The notes under the pieces were generated by a model. The model ran no database searches, was not told where the DNA came from, and saw nothing but the letters and a program-made list of their open reading frames with translations. Positions 1-12,093 of a DNA stretch of 64,000 nt are shown here, in pieces (the first letter of the stretch is position 1; every line of letters starts with the position of its first letter). The position numbers were made by a program, and so were the translations under genes. The DNA comes from Kondoa malvinella. Its lineage: Eukaryota > Basidiomycota > Agaricostilbomycetes > Agaricostilbales > Kondoaceae. The stretch lies in NCBI GenBank assembly GCA_039545315.1, contig BCIM01000011.1:703419-767418 (forward strand), given 5' to 3'.

Positions 1-172
1 GAGCAAGGAGCTTGTACTGGTCGGCGACGGTGAAGGCATGAGCGATGCGGAGAAGAGATCATTTCAATTCTGGATAGCGGATCGAAAGTCGATACCTTGC
101 TTCTTGGCTAGTCTACTCTTGGAGCACTATGAGAATGCCACGGTTAGTTTTGCTTACAGGATGCGAAGATGA
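1..172 (+). CDS. 3' end of an unidentified gene (partial)
   Basis: A reading frame is open from the left edge (frame starting at base 2) to a TGA at 170-172. It gives about 56 residues rich in charged and aromatic amino acids (for example QFWIADRKSIPCFL). It would be the C-terminus of a plus-strand gene that begins outside the window and ends tail to tail with the carrier gene at 256. I recognise no family. Because the stretch is short it could also be a chance open frame or untranslated sequence. Confidence 0.25.
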   Translation, partial: SKELVLVGDGEGMSDAEKRSFQFWIADRKSIPCFLASLLLEHYENATVSFAYRMRR

Positions 173-255
173 TGGAAGCTTACTTCAATTAAAGCGCGGA
201 GGGAAATTCGCCTCTTTTGTCAAAGGTTGAAACCGATGCCCGGAACGCAAAGAAC

Positions 256-1297
256 CTATCCAAACGCTCTTTCCAATTGACTGTAGATGGCGAAGATCAA
301 CGCTGAAGATGGTGCACTCCTCAACACTGTCACGCCGCAACCGCTGTACAACCCTCTCATGCCGCGATGACTCCAGATCTCTTTGCCAGTGTTGATGAAG
401 CTCTTTGGCGTCTTGCCCAACTCTTCCGCCGTCTGGATAGTACTCTTGATGCTGTCAGCAGGGAAGAACAAGACTGTATAACCAGTTCCAGCAGCCGCTC
501 CTCCCAACATGAATTCACCCGTTGATAAATCCTTCTTCGTCGCTCCTACACCTCTTCTCGCTACAAAAGCCCGAATGGCCAGTTCAAACGATAAGAACCA
601 AGCCATTCCACCACCAACTTCTCTCAAGAATGTGCCTGTTTGACCCAACCACAAGCCTGTAAAGCCTTTCGCTCTGATCGTCTGTCGGATGAGCGAGATT
701 GGACCCGGTACATCTACCGCAGCGGAAGGATGAAGCATCTGAACTTGCATCCGGCATTTGATCAATTCGACCGGCGTCAAGACGTAAGAAACAGCTGCTC
801 CTGCGCCTGCGCTTGCTAGTAATAGTTGAGAGAGCGGTCTAGCTTGTTCTGGTGGGTGATTGGGAGAGATCAGGTGTTGCAATTGGTTATAGACGACAAA
901 GAGGGTCGCGTTTTCTGCCATCGCGCCTATGACGGGCATGGATAGACCCTGTTGATTTCATTCAATCAATGCAGATCTGTTGTGCGAGGAAGACGTACGC
1001 GATAGAGGCCTAGTATACCTTCCTTACGAGCTGTTGATAGAAAGCAGTCGACAGGTCCTTTCCATTGTAACGGTTTGTTGTAATCCTGCGATTGCAAGCG
1101 GACTTTGACCAGATCCAGTGGATGCTGTGCGGCGCCCAATCAGGCTATGCTATGTGTTCCAAGCTGGAAATGACGGACTTCGTATATTTTGGCAATCATG
1201 CCCGCGAACTGCCTGAGGATCAGCTGGGGACCACATAGAAGAGGAGCAGGCATACCGATCCATAGCCAACATCCCTCCAGGCTCTATCGCTTGCCAT
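256..1297 (-). CDS. Mitochondrial carrier, ornithine-carrier (Ort1/Arg-13) type
   Basis: Six-helix inner-membrane transporter of the mitochondrial carrier family. Four exons (1256-1297, 1179-1208, 999-1124, 256-948) give 296 residues, the usual length. All three carrier repeats show their signature: HPLDLVKVRL in repeat 1, TPVELIKCRMQ in repeat 2 and FPADSIKSTIQ in repeat 3. The C-terminal YSGCGVTVLRSAPSSALIF resembles ornithine/arginine carriers (yeast Ort1, Neurospora Arg-13), which export ornithine from the matrix for arginine synthesis. Substrate assignment is from resemblance; a carnitine or other basic-metabolite carrier is possible. The intron 1125-1178 uses a GTCCGT donor; only this junction restores IYE-HPLD. 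The start at 1297 lies 97 bp from the divergent ARL5 gene, so the two share a very short promoter region. Confidence 0.8.
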
Positions 1298-1394
1298 TGA
1301 CCCGTTCGACTCGTTGCTGCTGGCCAAGCCGCTTCTCGACGATCAACAACCGTCGGGCGCCCTCTACACTCTTCTACGCGTTTTCAGATCACTG
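1298..1394. promoter_or_regulatory. 97-bp divergent promoter between carrier and ARL5
   Basis: The two start codons point away from each other with only 97 bases between them. Both 5' leaders and all core elements must fit here, so co-regulation is likely. No TATA box is evident. Confidence 0.5.
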
Positions 1395-2489
1395 ATGGGC
1401 ATCGTGTTCAGCTCGCTATGGCAAAGGCTTATGGGCACCGAGGAGATCAGAGTGGTTATATTGGGTTTAGAGTATTTGGCCGAGCTCTTGTACTGTGCAG
1501 TTAGCTGACGTCTTTGATACAGTGCTGCAGGGAAGACTACGTTGCTCTATGTACGCTTTGTCAATCCTCTGCACGGGAATGCGAATTCATTTCATGTAGA
1601 AATGGACGCTGGGTGAAAGTAAGCTTGTCCAACTAATACCTGTCAAAGTACGCTGATCACTTGTCCAGCTATATCGACTGTAAGTCTGGAACCTCTTCAA
1701 CAGCAAAAGCTGCTCTCTTATGTCTCCGCTCGCTGAAGGCGCCGACAGTGGGCTCGAATGAGGAGATCTTCAGTTTGTGCCTCCTGCGCCTCATAACTTG
1801 AAGTTGACCAAGTCACAGAGCACAAGAATGTCGAACTTCGGTGCTTTGATGTTGGAGGTAATGTTTCCCTCTCTGTCACACGCTAGTATCGCTGACAACG
1901 AGCAGGCCAATCTGCGCTACGGTCATCGTAAGTCTCCCTTACCTCTTATGCCCCAACTTAGCTCTCGCAGATGGTCGGCATATTACTCCCGAGCAAAGTC
2001 TGCGCTTTCTTTGGTCAATGATGAACAATCACTTACACTTTACAGGGCTGTGGTGATGGTCATTGACTCCCAAGACCGAGAACGATTACCAGTAGCGCGA
2101 AAAGAGCTACATTCAATTTGTTCTGAATCTTCTGAATTGGCCAAAGACGCGCTGTTGCTTGTGTCCGTGCTCTTTCTGCTCTGATGATTACTCATCTGAA
2201 CATTAGAGCTTTGGACAGAATGGCAAACAAACAGGTTAGACCTTCACAAGTCGCATCAGAACCAAGCTGAAGAGTGTATAGGATGTCAGAGGATGTTTAT
2301 CAGCAGCATCGATAAGTGAAGGACTCGGTTTGACAGAGCTGAGGGAAAGACAATGGCATATTCAAGCTTGCTGTACGCTTTCTTCTTCGTGCCGCTAATC
2401 TGGTGACCGACATTGTACTCTCAGCTGCACTGACGGGTCAAGGGTTAGAGTCAGGATTGGATTGGTTGGTTTCTCGTTTGGGTAAGTAG
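1395..2489 (+). CDS. ARL5: ARL5-like small GTPase
   Basis: ARF-family GTPase that should act on Golgi membranes. My spliced model has 12 exons and 181 residues (human ARL5 has about 179). It starts MGIVFSSLW, with Gly2 available for myristoylation. G1 is LDAAGKTT, switch regions read PTVGSNEE and FDVGGQSALRSSWSAYY, and G4 is ANKQD. The C-terminus WHIQACSALTGQGLESGL is close to ARL5 (WHIQSCCALTGEGL) and less close to ARL1. Exon sizes are unusually small: 28, 19, 11, 34, 39, 22 and 27 nt in succession (1523-1997), and a 16-nt exon at 2219-2234 that supplies most of NKQD. Donors include GTCCGT (2163) and GTCTGC (1998). The gene is divergent from the carrier at 1297. Confidence 0.85.
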
Positions 2490-2708
2490 AGTGCTTCGAA
2501 GTCTGCATCTGTTTTTTGGGTTCATGGTGAGTCGCTTGCCTTTGTTTTCAAAGACGGCGCTGATGTATCAGCAAATTTTCTGAGGTCGTCTATTCTGTTG
2601 CTTGCAATGATGCTTGCGAGTGTTCGGTTGTTTCAGAACCGCTTGATGCGGCATGATTGGACATCAACACGGAGACATGTCGCACAACACCCCGTTGGAT
2701 TATACAAT

Positions 2709-4193
2709 CTACAAAAACGCTCTAGCCCCAAACCACTCTATCAACTTCTGGCATATCTCCTCTGCCAGCTGATCCGGCGCTTCCTGCGTGATCAGATGCC
2801 CTACGCCCTTCATTATCCTCAATGTAGGCTTAAGATGCGCTCCTTGCACCAACAGCATATCTGGCTTGATGCTACGTCCGAAGAGGACTGATTCTTCTCC
2901 ATCAGCTAGGATAAAGTGTGTTCTGACAGTAGATGGGACTCGAGCCAGTTTAGCCCATGATCCTCTCGAGCCTTGCAATTCCGGGTCCAGGAAAGTCAAC
3001 TGTCCGTGTAATCAGCTTGCGACTGAACAAAAAGCCAAAGAACATACAGCTTCTTGTTCCCGATCCATTTTGAGCGCTACTAATCCATCTGACGTGTCCT
3101 TTAACCCGAAAGCCGCGTATCGCTCCAACACCGCTGGATCCCATTTCCCAAAGAAGCCTTTGTTCTTCTTCCAACCAGCCAACGCAGTCTCTCTATCCTG
3201 CCAGGCTTCCTTCCGAATCAAGGCACCTTTCGTCAATGGATAGATGCTATTGGTATCCGCAAAGGTGTCCGGCGTCAGGACTGGATCGACGAGGAACAGC
3301 GCTTTGATCAAACCAGATGGAAGAAAGGAGTTGCAAGCTGTCATGCCCGCTCCGCCCACGCTGTGACCGATGCAGACTAATTGCCGACCTCGCCAACTAG
3401 AGACGTCGATACCTGATGGTAGTGCTGAAGGGTCGAGTTTACATAGTGCAGGGTGTACTTCATGCGCTTCTAACGCTGGTAGCGCTGTACAATTGCGAGG
3501 TGGGAGGTAGCGCAGGACGAAATTTGCTATATCTCGCCCGACGTCGATCCAGTCGACTGTGATCGGTCGCTTCAGTACATTAGTACAGAGCCAGAAGTGA
3601 AGAGCATACAGTGTGATCCCAGACGATCCGCATTTAGCACAGCGCTGTCACCTTGGTTCACCACGTCAAATGCCCAGACTTCTTCAATGTCTACAGCTGA
3701 CGTCTTGTGCAGGTTTGTAAGAAGATGATTTATCGTAGGCTCCCAAGTCTGACCGAAGTCAGCACAGGAAGCTGACTCGAGATGGAGGAATAACCTCTTT
3801 ATGCAATCCGTTCGCATGTTCGAGCAACAAGGTCAACCCTTTCCCTCTGAGCGGCTTCCTAGGTGTGTAGCGATTCACAGCAATGAAGAGAGGAGGGCTC
3901 TGCAAGTCTGTAGCGCGACTATACGCCGCAGTGTTTTGCGTGTGTTCCAAATCTGACAGTTCTTTAGCTACTTGAGCAGCATCCTTGCGTTGTGGAGTCA
4001 ATGAATAAGTCTTCAAAGGTCTCTGTGAGGTGCTGCAGTCTACACGAGACCGGGGATAAGCTGCGGGGTAATAATGCTGTGTAACGATCCAATCTTGCGA
4101 AGGCAGCGCTGTCGTCTTGCGAGAAGGCAGTACAGCGGTGGGTTGAGCATTGGGCACAGACGCTAATGGTAGTGTACTTGTTGGAGACAGCAT
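2709..4193 (-). CDS. Alpha/beta hydrolase (Lpx1 / toxin-biosynthesis-like family)
   Basis: Serine hydrolase of the alpha/beta fold. The nucleophile elbow reads CIGHSVGGAGM (near 3350-3395), and the catalytic His is in GVGHLITQEAPD near the C-terminus. An N-terminal stretch KGLTLLLEHANGLHKE-TWEPTINHLL and GDSAVLNADRLGSHFDWIDVGRDI match fungal hydrolases related to peroxisomal lipase Lpx1 and to Alternaria Akt2-type proteins. Four exons are evident; introns lie near 3748-3800, 3555-3612 and 3000-3046, each with a CTGAC/CTGAT branch point. The protein ends ARAFL, which is not a clear PTS1, so peroxisomal location is not shown. Substrate unknown. It lies upstream of a P450 on the same strand, but the neighbours on either side are housekeeping genes. 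Confidence 0.75.
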
Positions 4194-4319
4194 TATGGCT
4201 GTCAGGAGAAAACAGAGTGAGTCGGGCAGAAATATAGCCGAGCGACGCTCTCAGCGTCGACATGGTCACACTAGACAGCTATGCATACATCTTGTGAATC
4301 AGTATAATAAGGCAAGGCA

Positions 4320-6657
4320 TCAATACGGATTGAACCGATCATAATACTCTTTCTCGCCAGCAAAAGCTTCTTCAATACGTGATACATGTTGAGCTGATCT
4401 GGGAGTGAGACGAGCATTGAATGCCTTTGGATGAACGATGTGACCGGTCGTGAAGTCGTCTACGCTTGGTATTGACTCCACCCTTTCGATGTTGAAAGCC
4501 CAAAGAAGCTACGACAGATGTCAGCTGAGATCTCTGTAGAGAGGCACTCGCTTACCTTGGAGACCAAGCTATGCAAGTTGTTGAAGGCAAGTCGCTTTCC
4601 CGGCTAGACAATCGCGAAGGCGGATGAGCAACTCTCGGTGTGTTATGGAAATAACTTACACAGAGTCTTCTGCCCGCACCAAAGACATTGTCATTCCTAA
4701 ACTTGTCTACAGCTACTCCTTCCTTGAAGCCGTTCACCTGTAGTACAGGTCAGGGGATCGTCTGTGTAAGGACAAAGCACCCACATGACGGATGAAGCGA
4801 TGCGGATCAAAGGCTTCGGGATCATCGACTGCACAAGACGAAATCAACTTAGAAGTATTGAATGGTTCTTTGTACGAACATAGATCAGGATCATGCTGGA
4901 TACCATCTTTAGGATACCAGATCAGTATCTGAACGAAGAGAATAGTCCTGAAGACACTCACAGACATCCTGTATGATCATACAATCCTTGGCTGGGCAAC
5001 GTTTAGCTTAGGACGATATAAAATTATGAGGACAAACGAATAAGAGTCCCTTGATAGACTATGTCCTCTTTAGCAACGTGGGGAACGCCGAGCGGTACCA
5101 CAGGTCTCCAACGCATCAACTGAATCAAGCCAACTTAGTGAGATAGCAGCACCACGACAGAGGACCGACCTCTAGCACAATAGCTCGCACAAAAGGCATC
5201 TGCTGTGTGTCTTCCAGATTTGGCAGTCTTTCAGCCCCGTTTGTGACAGCGTCAATCTCTTTGCGAGCAGTTGCAATGGTCTCGGGATAATTCAGCATTG
5301 CGAGAATGAAGGCTTTCAATGTCGACTCAGCAATGGCATACAACATTATGAGCGCATGACACACCTTGTAGCGTAGAGGATAGAGTGTCAAGGCCACCTT
5401 CCATCACGAGCATCCCTTGCCATTTGACGTAGTTCTCATTGAAAGGGATCGTGCCTTCGATTGCCGTCTGTGCAGCTTTGGCGAGCCAGCAATCATTTGT
5501 GCGACCTTCAGCCATTCGCCTTTTCAAGTCGGGCCATAGACAGCCATTCATATAATCGTACTCTTTCTTTAAATGTAGCGCGTGTGGACGCCAGGATTGC
5601 ATGAAGGCAGGCACTTTGGTGAGGAAGGGAAAGATGTCCATGGGAAGAGTTGCTGCGTGGTATGAGCTTCTGTGATACAGACATTTTCAGACTGACCTCC
5701 TGGTTCTGTCATGGCAATGAGAGATTCCGAGACTTCTGCGTACTGCCGCAGGTTAAAACCTGAAGCATCTGCTTTGTCGTATGACTCTGCGCGCTTGCCA
5801 TAAGTCAGAGCAAGTGCGATACTGCCTGGATATCTACGGAGTGGATGAGCTAGACGCCCCTACTTTAAGAACAATTGCTGACCTTCGAGCTTCGGCTTCA
5901 ACCGAATCGGGCGACTCGACCAGCTTTTGAAGAGTAGCGATAGCCTCTGCTTCCACACATGGTAGCCAGCTATAGTCCCTATAGTTAGCTGACATCGCTA
6001 TTCAAAGCGGTGTACATACGAATCTAGGGTTTTCGCACTCGTCATGTGTTTATAAACGGTCGACTTTGCTTGAGTATTTGTATCGCCATCACTCCAGAGG
6101 AGGTGAGTATCACCCCAGACGACTGATTTTATTCAGTACTTTTGCAGTTGCAGCAGGTCGACCAAATACCTTTCTGAATGATGTGCTGCCTGTCAGTGTC
6201 TTAGTCCACATGTAGAGCAACAAGGCGGGTACTGACGATGGGAGTTCATTTGTTATCCCTGCCTCTGCACGCAGGGTTAGCTCATGCGCTCTGTATTAAA
6301 TACTCCTTTTCTACGCACTCAAGTCCAGAATATCTCGCACAGCTTGAGTGCTTGACAGAACGATAACGTCTTGCGTGAAGATCTTGATGCTGAAGATATG
6401 GCCGTATTCCAGCTACCCAGCTACCCAGGCATAAAGTCAGCGTCGAACGCTGTGTCGATCTCTGGACCTCTACTCACTCTCCATTTCTGAAAGACCTTGA
6501 AGAGCCCAGAGCTGCCCAAAAGATGTACGTTCCCAATCACTGGCTTCGTAGGCGGTCCGGGTGGCATTTCCGCTCGCCTATGCCCAAGCGGAAGCAATTT
6601 GAATGCATAGTACGCGACAACGCTCAATATTGCTGCAAGTATCTTGACATCCATCAT
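4320..6657 (-). CDS. Cytochrome P450 monooxygenase (first of two)
   Basis: Heme-thiolate monooxygenase of the microsomal type. It has an N-terminal membrane anchor (ILAAILSVVAYYAFKLL), a proline hinge (MPPGPPTKPVIGN), a K-helix region continuing LMRWRPVVPLGVPH, a PERF-like stretch (DPEAFDPHRFI) and the heme loop FGAGRRLC-PGKRLA, where Cys is the axial ligand. The heme loop is split by an intron right after the Cys codon. About a dozen short introns break the gene. The C-terminus after the heme loop runs to a TGA at 4320-4322. It resembles the large group of fungal P450s related to O-methylsterigmatocystin oxidoreductase-like enzymes; the substrate cannot be read from sequence. A redox partner (CPR) is not encoded nearby. 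Confidence 0.85.
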
Positions 6658-6888
6658 GTGGTTCGTCCGTGTAAGAGACAGCCTGATATGGAGAGTAGAG
6701 GTCGTTCGGTAATTTGAGAATGTGGAGAAGATTTATAAGCAGTTCTCGGCAAATCCCATGCCTGTGTCTGCATTCTTGCGATTGGCTGCGGCGGACAAGA
6801 CAGTAGGCATCAATCCCGCGACGTCTGCTTTCACAATGGTCAGGCAAAGAGACCAAAAAGACTACAGAGAATCGCACAAGTGACCGCT

Positions 6889-9800
6889 TCAGAATGCAAA
6901 GTCCATCGTGTCTGGCACTTCCTCCTCCTCGACTTCTTCTTCCTCTTCACCACTTTCAATCATGGCCGCAGCCGCCTTTGGAGCGGAAGTCGAGCCTGAT
7001 CCGCTCTCTTGGCGTTGATAAGCGGCAGCAAACTCTTGTGGTGTAGCTGACGAAGATCTCAGCTACGACTATGCCACAGGGTGGAGTGATGCTTACTGGC
7101 TTGCTCGACACCTTTGTCGTCTCGAAGCTTCATGAAGCGAGGAAAGCGGATACTGAGCCCGCGCTCGCCTGCTATCAGACCTCTCGCGGCAGGGTAGACT
7201 GGTCTGTAATGTCTATTAGTACCAGTCTATGTACGCTGGCAAAGCCGGCGGCCTACGAGAGGGTAATATCTGCGCCTCGGATCTGTCAATGATGGGATCA
7301 GACGACGGCAATGGGCATAGAGTCAGAGATACATACTTCCCACACCTCATTGGGCTTAAAATACCATTGCGGCGTCAGACCAGTCTGCATCCTCGCAAAT
7401 GGCACTCGACCACAAGTTTCGGAATCTTTAGGGTAGCGATCATTCAAGTCTTTGTAGAATTGATCCGTAAAGCCAGAGATGCACTTGCATACCGCTTGAT
7501 AGCTCTCGGTCAACGGATCATAGACACCGAGCAGAATAGGCGACCACCATCCCGCTTTTCTGCCTTGACCATGCCATGCGCCGATGGGGACAAGATCGAG
7601 TGAATCTCCGCCAGTCTCGCTGTAGTCTTTCTTCACCTTCATCCACGCATCAGCTCGCTTGTCGGGAGTATAGGAGGCCAGCAAAAGCTTCTTGCGACTC
7701 TTCTTGGCCGGAGATGTGGCAGCTTTCTTCCCTTTGGGAGAAGGAGCAACATCGGGCATGTCATCTTCGCTAAAGAGTTCCTCTGAACCAGCTTCTTCTT
7801 TTGCAGGAGTGAAACCATCAGCTGGAATTTCGTGATCGAGAATCTTGATCATTAATCCTTCGCACTTGTTGCTGGTCGCCTCTGCCATCCAAGCTTGCAC
7901 TTCGGTCAAGTCTTCTGCAGTCGAAAGAATAGAAGCGACATGTCCAAACTTTGCCAAGGCTGGATCTTCTGGGTCAAGCGGTGGAAAGTGATCATGTAGC
8001 AATTCGCGTCGAGTCCGAAAGGTCTCATTTAGCAGGGACTGTACCACTAATTAGCTTGCAGCTTCGGCCTGGCTTAGCTCACTCACTCTGCCGTTAAGAT
8101 GCATCAGATCGAAAGCAAAAATCTTGGCATTGACTTTGACATCGCCGATCTGGACATCCTTTCGCGCTCGATTTGACAAGGTTTGGAAGTTCTGCAGAGC
8201 TCCAGTCTCGGCATCGATAGCAACGATCTGAGAGCACCTGTTATGCAAGAATCTGACTGGCTGAAGATCAAGTAAAACGGACCTCGGCATCTGCCACGAA
8301 TGATTCAACTTTGCCTTTCGTCAATAGTAAAGGGACCAGGCCAAGAATATCGGGATACTTGTCCGTCATCTGCAAAGCAAGTTCAGCGCTTATATAGACG
8401 TATTACACTAAGAGACTCACATCTTCAAGATGCCTGCTGAACAATCTGACATATACCGACTGGTTTTCGCCAACCCATTTCCCACCTTTGCCTTTTACAT
8501 TGACAGAAGAAGAAGTAACAACCTCTGGCTTCTCCTCTTCGCCTCTAAGTCGAGCGTGAATCTGAACTCGTTGACCATCGTACTTCCACTCTGCTGCGAA
8601 TTCAGCATTCGGCTGAAGGCGAGATTGGACATCTTCTAGATTGCGAGTGATTTGACCTAGCATGTTTGAGAGCGGTGTACCCACGGAAAGAGGCACAGCT
8701 TCTTCTAGACCGCCCAGGCCGACTTGGAGTAGCGCGGGCTACACATCATTGAGTCACATCCAGTGTTCAAGCAGGAAAGACGAACAATGATATCAGTGTA
8801 ATTGGCTGTCAGTGACTTTTCACTAAGCATCAACACAGGAGAGCAGCAGAAAGCGCTTACGATGTCTGACATATACCTTACGCATCAAGCCTTCCGCTCT
8901 AGCCAACTTTTCCATTACAGCCTTTCGTCGAGGATCGTCTTTCCCCTCTTTGACCGTCTTGGCTACTGCTTTCAATCCGTCACATTCAGCTGGAGAGATG
9001 CTCAAGCCCTCTGCATCTGGTCCAGCCAGACAAAAAGTTCGCGCGAGGGCGTTGGTAACGGTGAGTCGGACAGCGCCGATACGAAGATGGGCAACAAGTG
9101 TTCGACCAAGAAAGCGGACTTCTTCGCCTTTTGCCGCGACCCTAGAATGCGGCTCAGTCTCAGTCTTTGGTCATGATAGCTGGTCGGCCGGCATACAACA
9201 TCTTTTGCACGAGAGCAGCTTTCTGATTCGTTACGCCGTTTCCTTTCAATGCACAGATCTTGAGCAGAGTGGAATAGACACCAGATATGCTCAAAGGTGG
9301 AGTGGGCAACAGAGTGCGCTGTCAGAGCAGGATCAACTCTACAAGGCCGAGAACAAAAGGGTAACATCAAGACTGACCACAGAGCTCTTGGCATGAAATG
9401 CGACATCTCCCATATCACCATAAGTATTCCACAGCTTTCCCAACTCCTTTGACGAGCGACCGGACGAGTCTTTGAGCGCCTTCGAGAGAACTTGACTGCC
9501 CAATCCTAGCTCAACACCTTCATATGCTGGAGCAACATGGTTCGTTATGAGATATACAGCGGAGAGCAGTACTTGAGGTTGATACGCTACGATCGTTCGC
9601 AGAGTATTGGTGAGTACAGTGACGATAATTAGACGAGATCGAGTAGCTGAAATCAAGACAAAAGCCGCTGTTAGGAAGCTATAAGGTATTTCTTGTCCTG
9701 ATTTAGGCCATGAGGAGGAATCAATGTCAATGAGAGGATTGAAGTTGAAGATGTCCTTGTCCAGCGGATAGGTCACAGCTTCCCCAGGCGCAGTGCTGGC

Positions 9801-10169
9801 ATTATGCGCGAAACCGATAATGTTCTTTGGCAGAGCTGGTTTGACGTCTGGCTTGACATCTACGACTTCAGCCTTGACAGTAATTGCAGCGGGGATTTTA
9901 GACGTGGAAGCGACAGGCTTCTCATCGCCAGAAGACAGGTCAATCACTTCTATCGCTTGCGTAGGGGCTTTGCCTTTGCCTTTGACATCAACCTTGTGCT
10001 TGCCTGCACTTCCAGAGACGGAGGCTTTGCTCAAAGATGCTTGTTTTTGGTGTTTCTTGCTCGACGTTGCAGGCGAATTAAAGAAGGAGTCTAGGTTGGA
10101 CTGGTCTGCTCCGTTCCGTTTGCGAGGTGTGTCCGCCTCTTCATCAGACGCGACTCTCTTCTTGCCCAT
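6889..10169 (-). CDS. CDC9: ATP-dependent DNA ligase I
   Basis: Joins Okazaki fragments and repair nicks in the nucleus. Starting from the ATG at 10169, residues about 23-30 form a PCNA-binding PIP box (QSNLDSFF), preceded by a basic NLS-like stretch (PRKR). A low-complexity linker with PVKPDVKPA-type repeats follows, then the DNA-binding domain. The adenylation motif EWKYDGQRVQIH carries the active-site Lys. Downstream are FAFDLMHLNGR, EGLMIK (motif IV) and WMKVKKDY (motif V). The OB-fold includes SIRFPRF. The tail is very acidic and ends DTMDFAF at 6889. At least eight short introns are visible. No mitochondrial leader is evident at the chosen start, so a separate mitochondrial isoform is not supported here. 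Confidence 0.93.
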
Positions 10170-10229
10170 CGTATGGTTCAAGTCAACAATAATGACGCAT
10201 CGAGCGAGCGAGGAGCATCAAGCCCAAAT

Positions 10230-11724
10230 CTATATGCCATTGGAATGCGCTTCTCCGTTACTGTGCCCATTTTGTAATGACGTTCTCTCAGCATCAGGTC
10301 TTCCGCAGAGATGTGCGTCCTCTTCCTTGCCTGGTGATTTTGCTCGATCCATTGCTCGCTTGACAGCATCCGCATGCCGCTGCTCGAACTGGGCACTCTC
10401 TACTTTGCGGCCTTCAGGAAGTGAAATGAGCAAAGTAAGATTGCCATAATGTGCAGACATACCAAGCTCCTCCAGTATTGACTTTCCGCCTTTCTCGATC
10501 AGTGAACTAATGCAAATATCAGCTTCCCCACCAATAGTACTGTAATGGAGAGACTCACTATGCAACATCCCTGCCCAGCTCTTCAGCTTCTTCAGCACTA
10601 TTGATGTCCCTTTCCATATCTGTGGTAATGGATCGATCACCACTTAAACTCGCAATCACAGCGTCCATCTTCAAATGTGCCTTCTTGCCCTTCTCAATCT
10701 CCGTAAACGTCGACCAAACACCAACAGGCACTGAACAACCTCCCTCCAACACCCTTAGCATTTCTCTTTCAGCCAGCACTGTCCAAGATGTTTCCCAATC
10801 AATCAGTTGGGAGACCATATCGTGCACTCTAGGATCGTTGGACCGAGTCTCGATTGCTAGTGCGCCTTGACCGACTGCGTAGTAGAGTGAGGGAGCTTCT
10901 AAACGACAGGTGATGCGTTCGGCCATGTTGAGTCGAAGCAGACCAGCTGTTGCGAGGATAATGGCAGTAAAAGGTCCTTCTGGATCGTCAAGCTTGCGTA
11001 ACCGAGTATTCCTGCAGATCGAATCAGATCAAGTAACAAGAGAGGTAAAGGTTAAAAGAACATACAAATTGCCTCGAACATCCGCAAACAATAATTTCGG
11101 GAAAGCTCTTCGAAGCTGAGCCACTCTTCGAACCGATGAAGTACCAACCACACTCCCATGCGGCAATTCTTCCAAAGTCTTGTACCCAAGACCAGCTTTC
11201 ACAACCAAGCAATCCCTCGGATCTTCCCTCTTCAAGATCGCGCCTATCTCACATCCATCCGGTAGCGCAGTAGGTACATCTTTGCACGAATGCACAATCA
11301 AATCAATAGCGCCTTCCATCAATGCAACTTCAAGTTCTTGCGTCCATAAGGCTTTCCCACCAAACAAGTATAAAGCAGAAGTTTGGTTCTTGTCTCCGGC
11401 GGTAGTCATGGGTGCCAATGAGAATTCATCGGCATGTTCAGGGAAAAGGGAAGAAAGCGTTGCTTGAACTAGATAGGCTTGTGCTAAAGCGAGTGCAGAT
11501 GCTCTTGTGCCGATGACGAGGTGTTTGGGCGATTTTCGAGCAGCGGTGAGCAAATTAACTTCACCTCGGATGCCTAGCTCTGTAGCGGAAGACAAGAGCG
11601 CTGGTCTATGGTGATGCGATTCGGTGTTTCTGGTGGAGTTTAGATTCGACAGTGCTTGACCTGGCGTGTGCTGCTTGGATGAGGACGCATGCAGAGCGTT
11701 GATCGCTAATGGTGACGAGGTCAT
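10230..11724 (-). CDS. HEM3: Porphobilinogen deaminase (hydroxymethylbilane synthase)
   Basis: Third common step of heme synthesis: polymerises four porphobilinogens to hydroxymethylbilane in the cytosol. Visible motifs are VIGTRASALALAQA (start of domain 1), MTTAGDKN with the catalytic Asp, the HSCKDVPTALP and KREDPRDCLV loops, SSVRRVAQLRR substrate-binding arginines, and EGGCSVPVGVW with the Cys that anchors the dipyrromethane cofactor. The first about 60 residues (MTSSPLAINALHASS...) are a poorly conserved extension before the domain. There are at least three introns. The protein ends with an Asn/Gly/Ser-rich tail (NGHSNGEAHSNGI), unusual for the family but in frame. Confidence 0.94.
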
Positions 11725-12093
11725 GTTTGTAGCAGCAGCAGAGGTTCGAAGATGATTTGATGCAATTGAGATGTCAAGAAAAAGTTGCCAATCGCTGTGC
11801 AGGGCAAAGAGTAGTCGAGTTCCAACGACGGTCAGCAGTATAGTTCAGATCCGAGCAGTCGTTCGGAGGAAAAGGCAATCTCACAATGTGAGAAGTGTTA
11901 AGAGCAACCAATAATGTCGCTCGGAAATGACACGAATGTATGATTCCAATGCGAGATGCTCCCATCTATACCCCTCTAATCTATACAGCCCTGTCGTATT
12001 CTGACCTCACCCTTCGTCTGCGCCGTTTCGGGCTGTCACCAGCAGCTGACTTTCTAACAAGCCTTGTCACCGTGACAACTCTCACAGCTAATG

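Noticed and set aside
2709..6657. Hydrolase and P450 as a secondary-metabolite cluster
   Set aside because: They sit among housekeeping genes (ARL5, DNA ligase, HEM3), no synthase, transporter or pathway regulator is present, and the second P450 is 38 kb away.
9793..10449. A 218-codon plus-strand frame
   Set aside because: It is the complement of the DNA ligase N-terminus and the HEM3 end, both of which have clear family motifs on the minus strand.
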